Shown: positions 63,997 through 64,000 of the stretch, piece after piece | Numbering within the stretch: position 1 is the first letter of the stretch | Layout of the letters: the number at the start of each line of letters is the position of its first letter | Assembly (NCBI RefSeq): GCF_000426285.1 | Contig: NZ_AUFB01000003.1 | Location: 124,001-188,000 of the forward strand | DNA length: 64,000 bases | Direction: 5' to 3' | Origin: Rhizobium leucaenae USDA 9039 | GTDB taxonomy: Bacteria; Pseudomonadota; Alphaproteobacteria; Rhizobiales; Rhizobiaceae | Made by a program: the position numbers and the translations under genes | The notes under the pieces: generated by a model | What the model saw: only the letters and a program-made list of their open reading frames with translations | What the model was told of the DNA's origin: nothing | The model's database searches: none

Positions 63997-64000
63997 TGTT

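Overview
The window looks like chromosome of a fast-growing rhizobium (Rhizobiaceae, probably Rhizobium sensu lato). The evidence is high G+C coding sequence with alphaproteobacterial codon use, the block ubiB-ubiE / mutM-echA-rpsT-dnaA, the block rph / hrcA-grpE-ptsN-hpf-rpoN-lptB-lptA-lptC, the ornithine-lipid gene olsB beside a fused malic enzyme of Tme type, a choline-sulfate utilisation locus, and rhizobial-type palindromic intergenic repeats. No tRNA, rRNA, CRISPR array, integrase or transposase is visible.

Layout. 1-6.8 kb: partial dut, prfC, a protease-S1/P1-type fusion gene, an MFS drug exporter behind a structured leader RNA, and trmO. 6.9-10.7 kb: a molbindin, betC-choX and their LysR regulator (choline sulfate to choline). 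10.7-13.6 kb: otsBA (trehalose synthesis) preceded by a leader-like region with tiny ORFs and hairpins. 13.8-16 kb: a class II glutamine amidotransferase and coaBC. 16-23.2 kb: an accessory stretch (SDR, two LysR genes, MFS, an ArsR-SRPBCC-GFA operon, a VapBC pair, an aminopropyltransferase-like gene), with frameshifts in a VOC gene and in vapC. 23.3-30.9 kb: a minus-strand operon best read as ergothioneine catabolism. 31-38.2 kb: ubiB, ubiE, mutM, echA, rpsT, dnaA. 38.4-46.6 kb: a saccharopine dehydrogenase-like gene, hemW, rdgB, VOC, rph, hrcA, GFA, grpE, ptsN, hpf. 46.9-56.5 kb: rpoN, lptBAC, sppA, ihfB, lapA-like, GNAT, coxG-like, two RNA methyltransferase genes, lspA. 56.5-64 kb: a hybrid histidine kinase, olsB, a class III nucleotide cyclase and tme.

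Two items stand out. The first is the five-enzyme set at 23.3-30.9 kb: a lyase of the histidine ammonia-lyase family without the Ala-Ser-Gly MIO triad, a divergent urocanate hydratase homologue, a DUF917 (thiohydantoin desulfurase) protein, a hydantoinase-type amidohydrolase and an M20 carbamoyl-amino-acid hydrolase. These match, step for step, the known route ergothioneine -> thiourocanate -> thiohydantoin propionate -> hydantoin propionate -> N-carbamoyl-glutamate -> glutamate. The second is the gene at 1942-4419, which fuses a trypsin-like protease with an intact triad to an S1/P1 nuclease / zinc phospholipase C-type domain. The Trp that should be the free N-terminus in that family lies inside the chain, which suggests activation by proteolysis.

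The accessory genes lie between housekeeping genes that are usually adjacent in rhizobia (ubiB-coaBC-dut), so the region looks like a conserved backbone opened at two places. Starts were chosen from Shine-Dalgarno spacing and family alignment from memory. Nothing was computed or searched.
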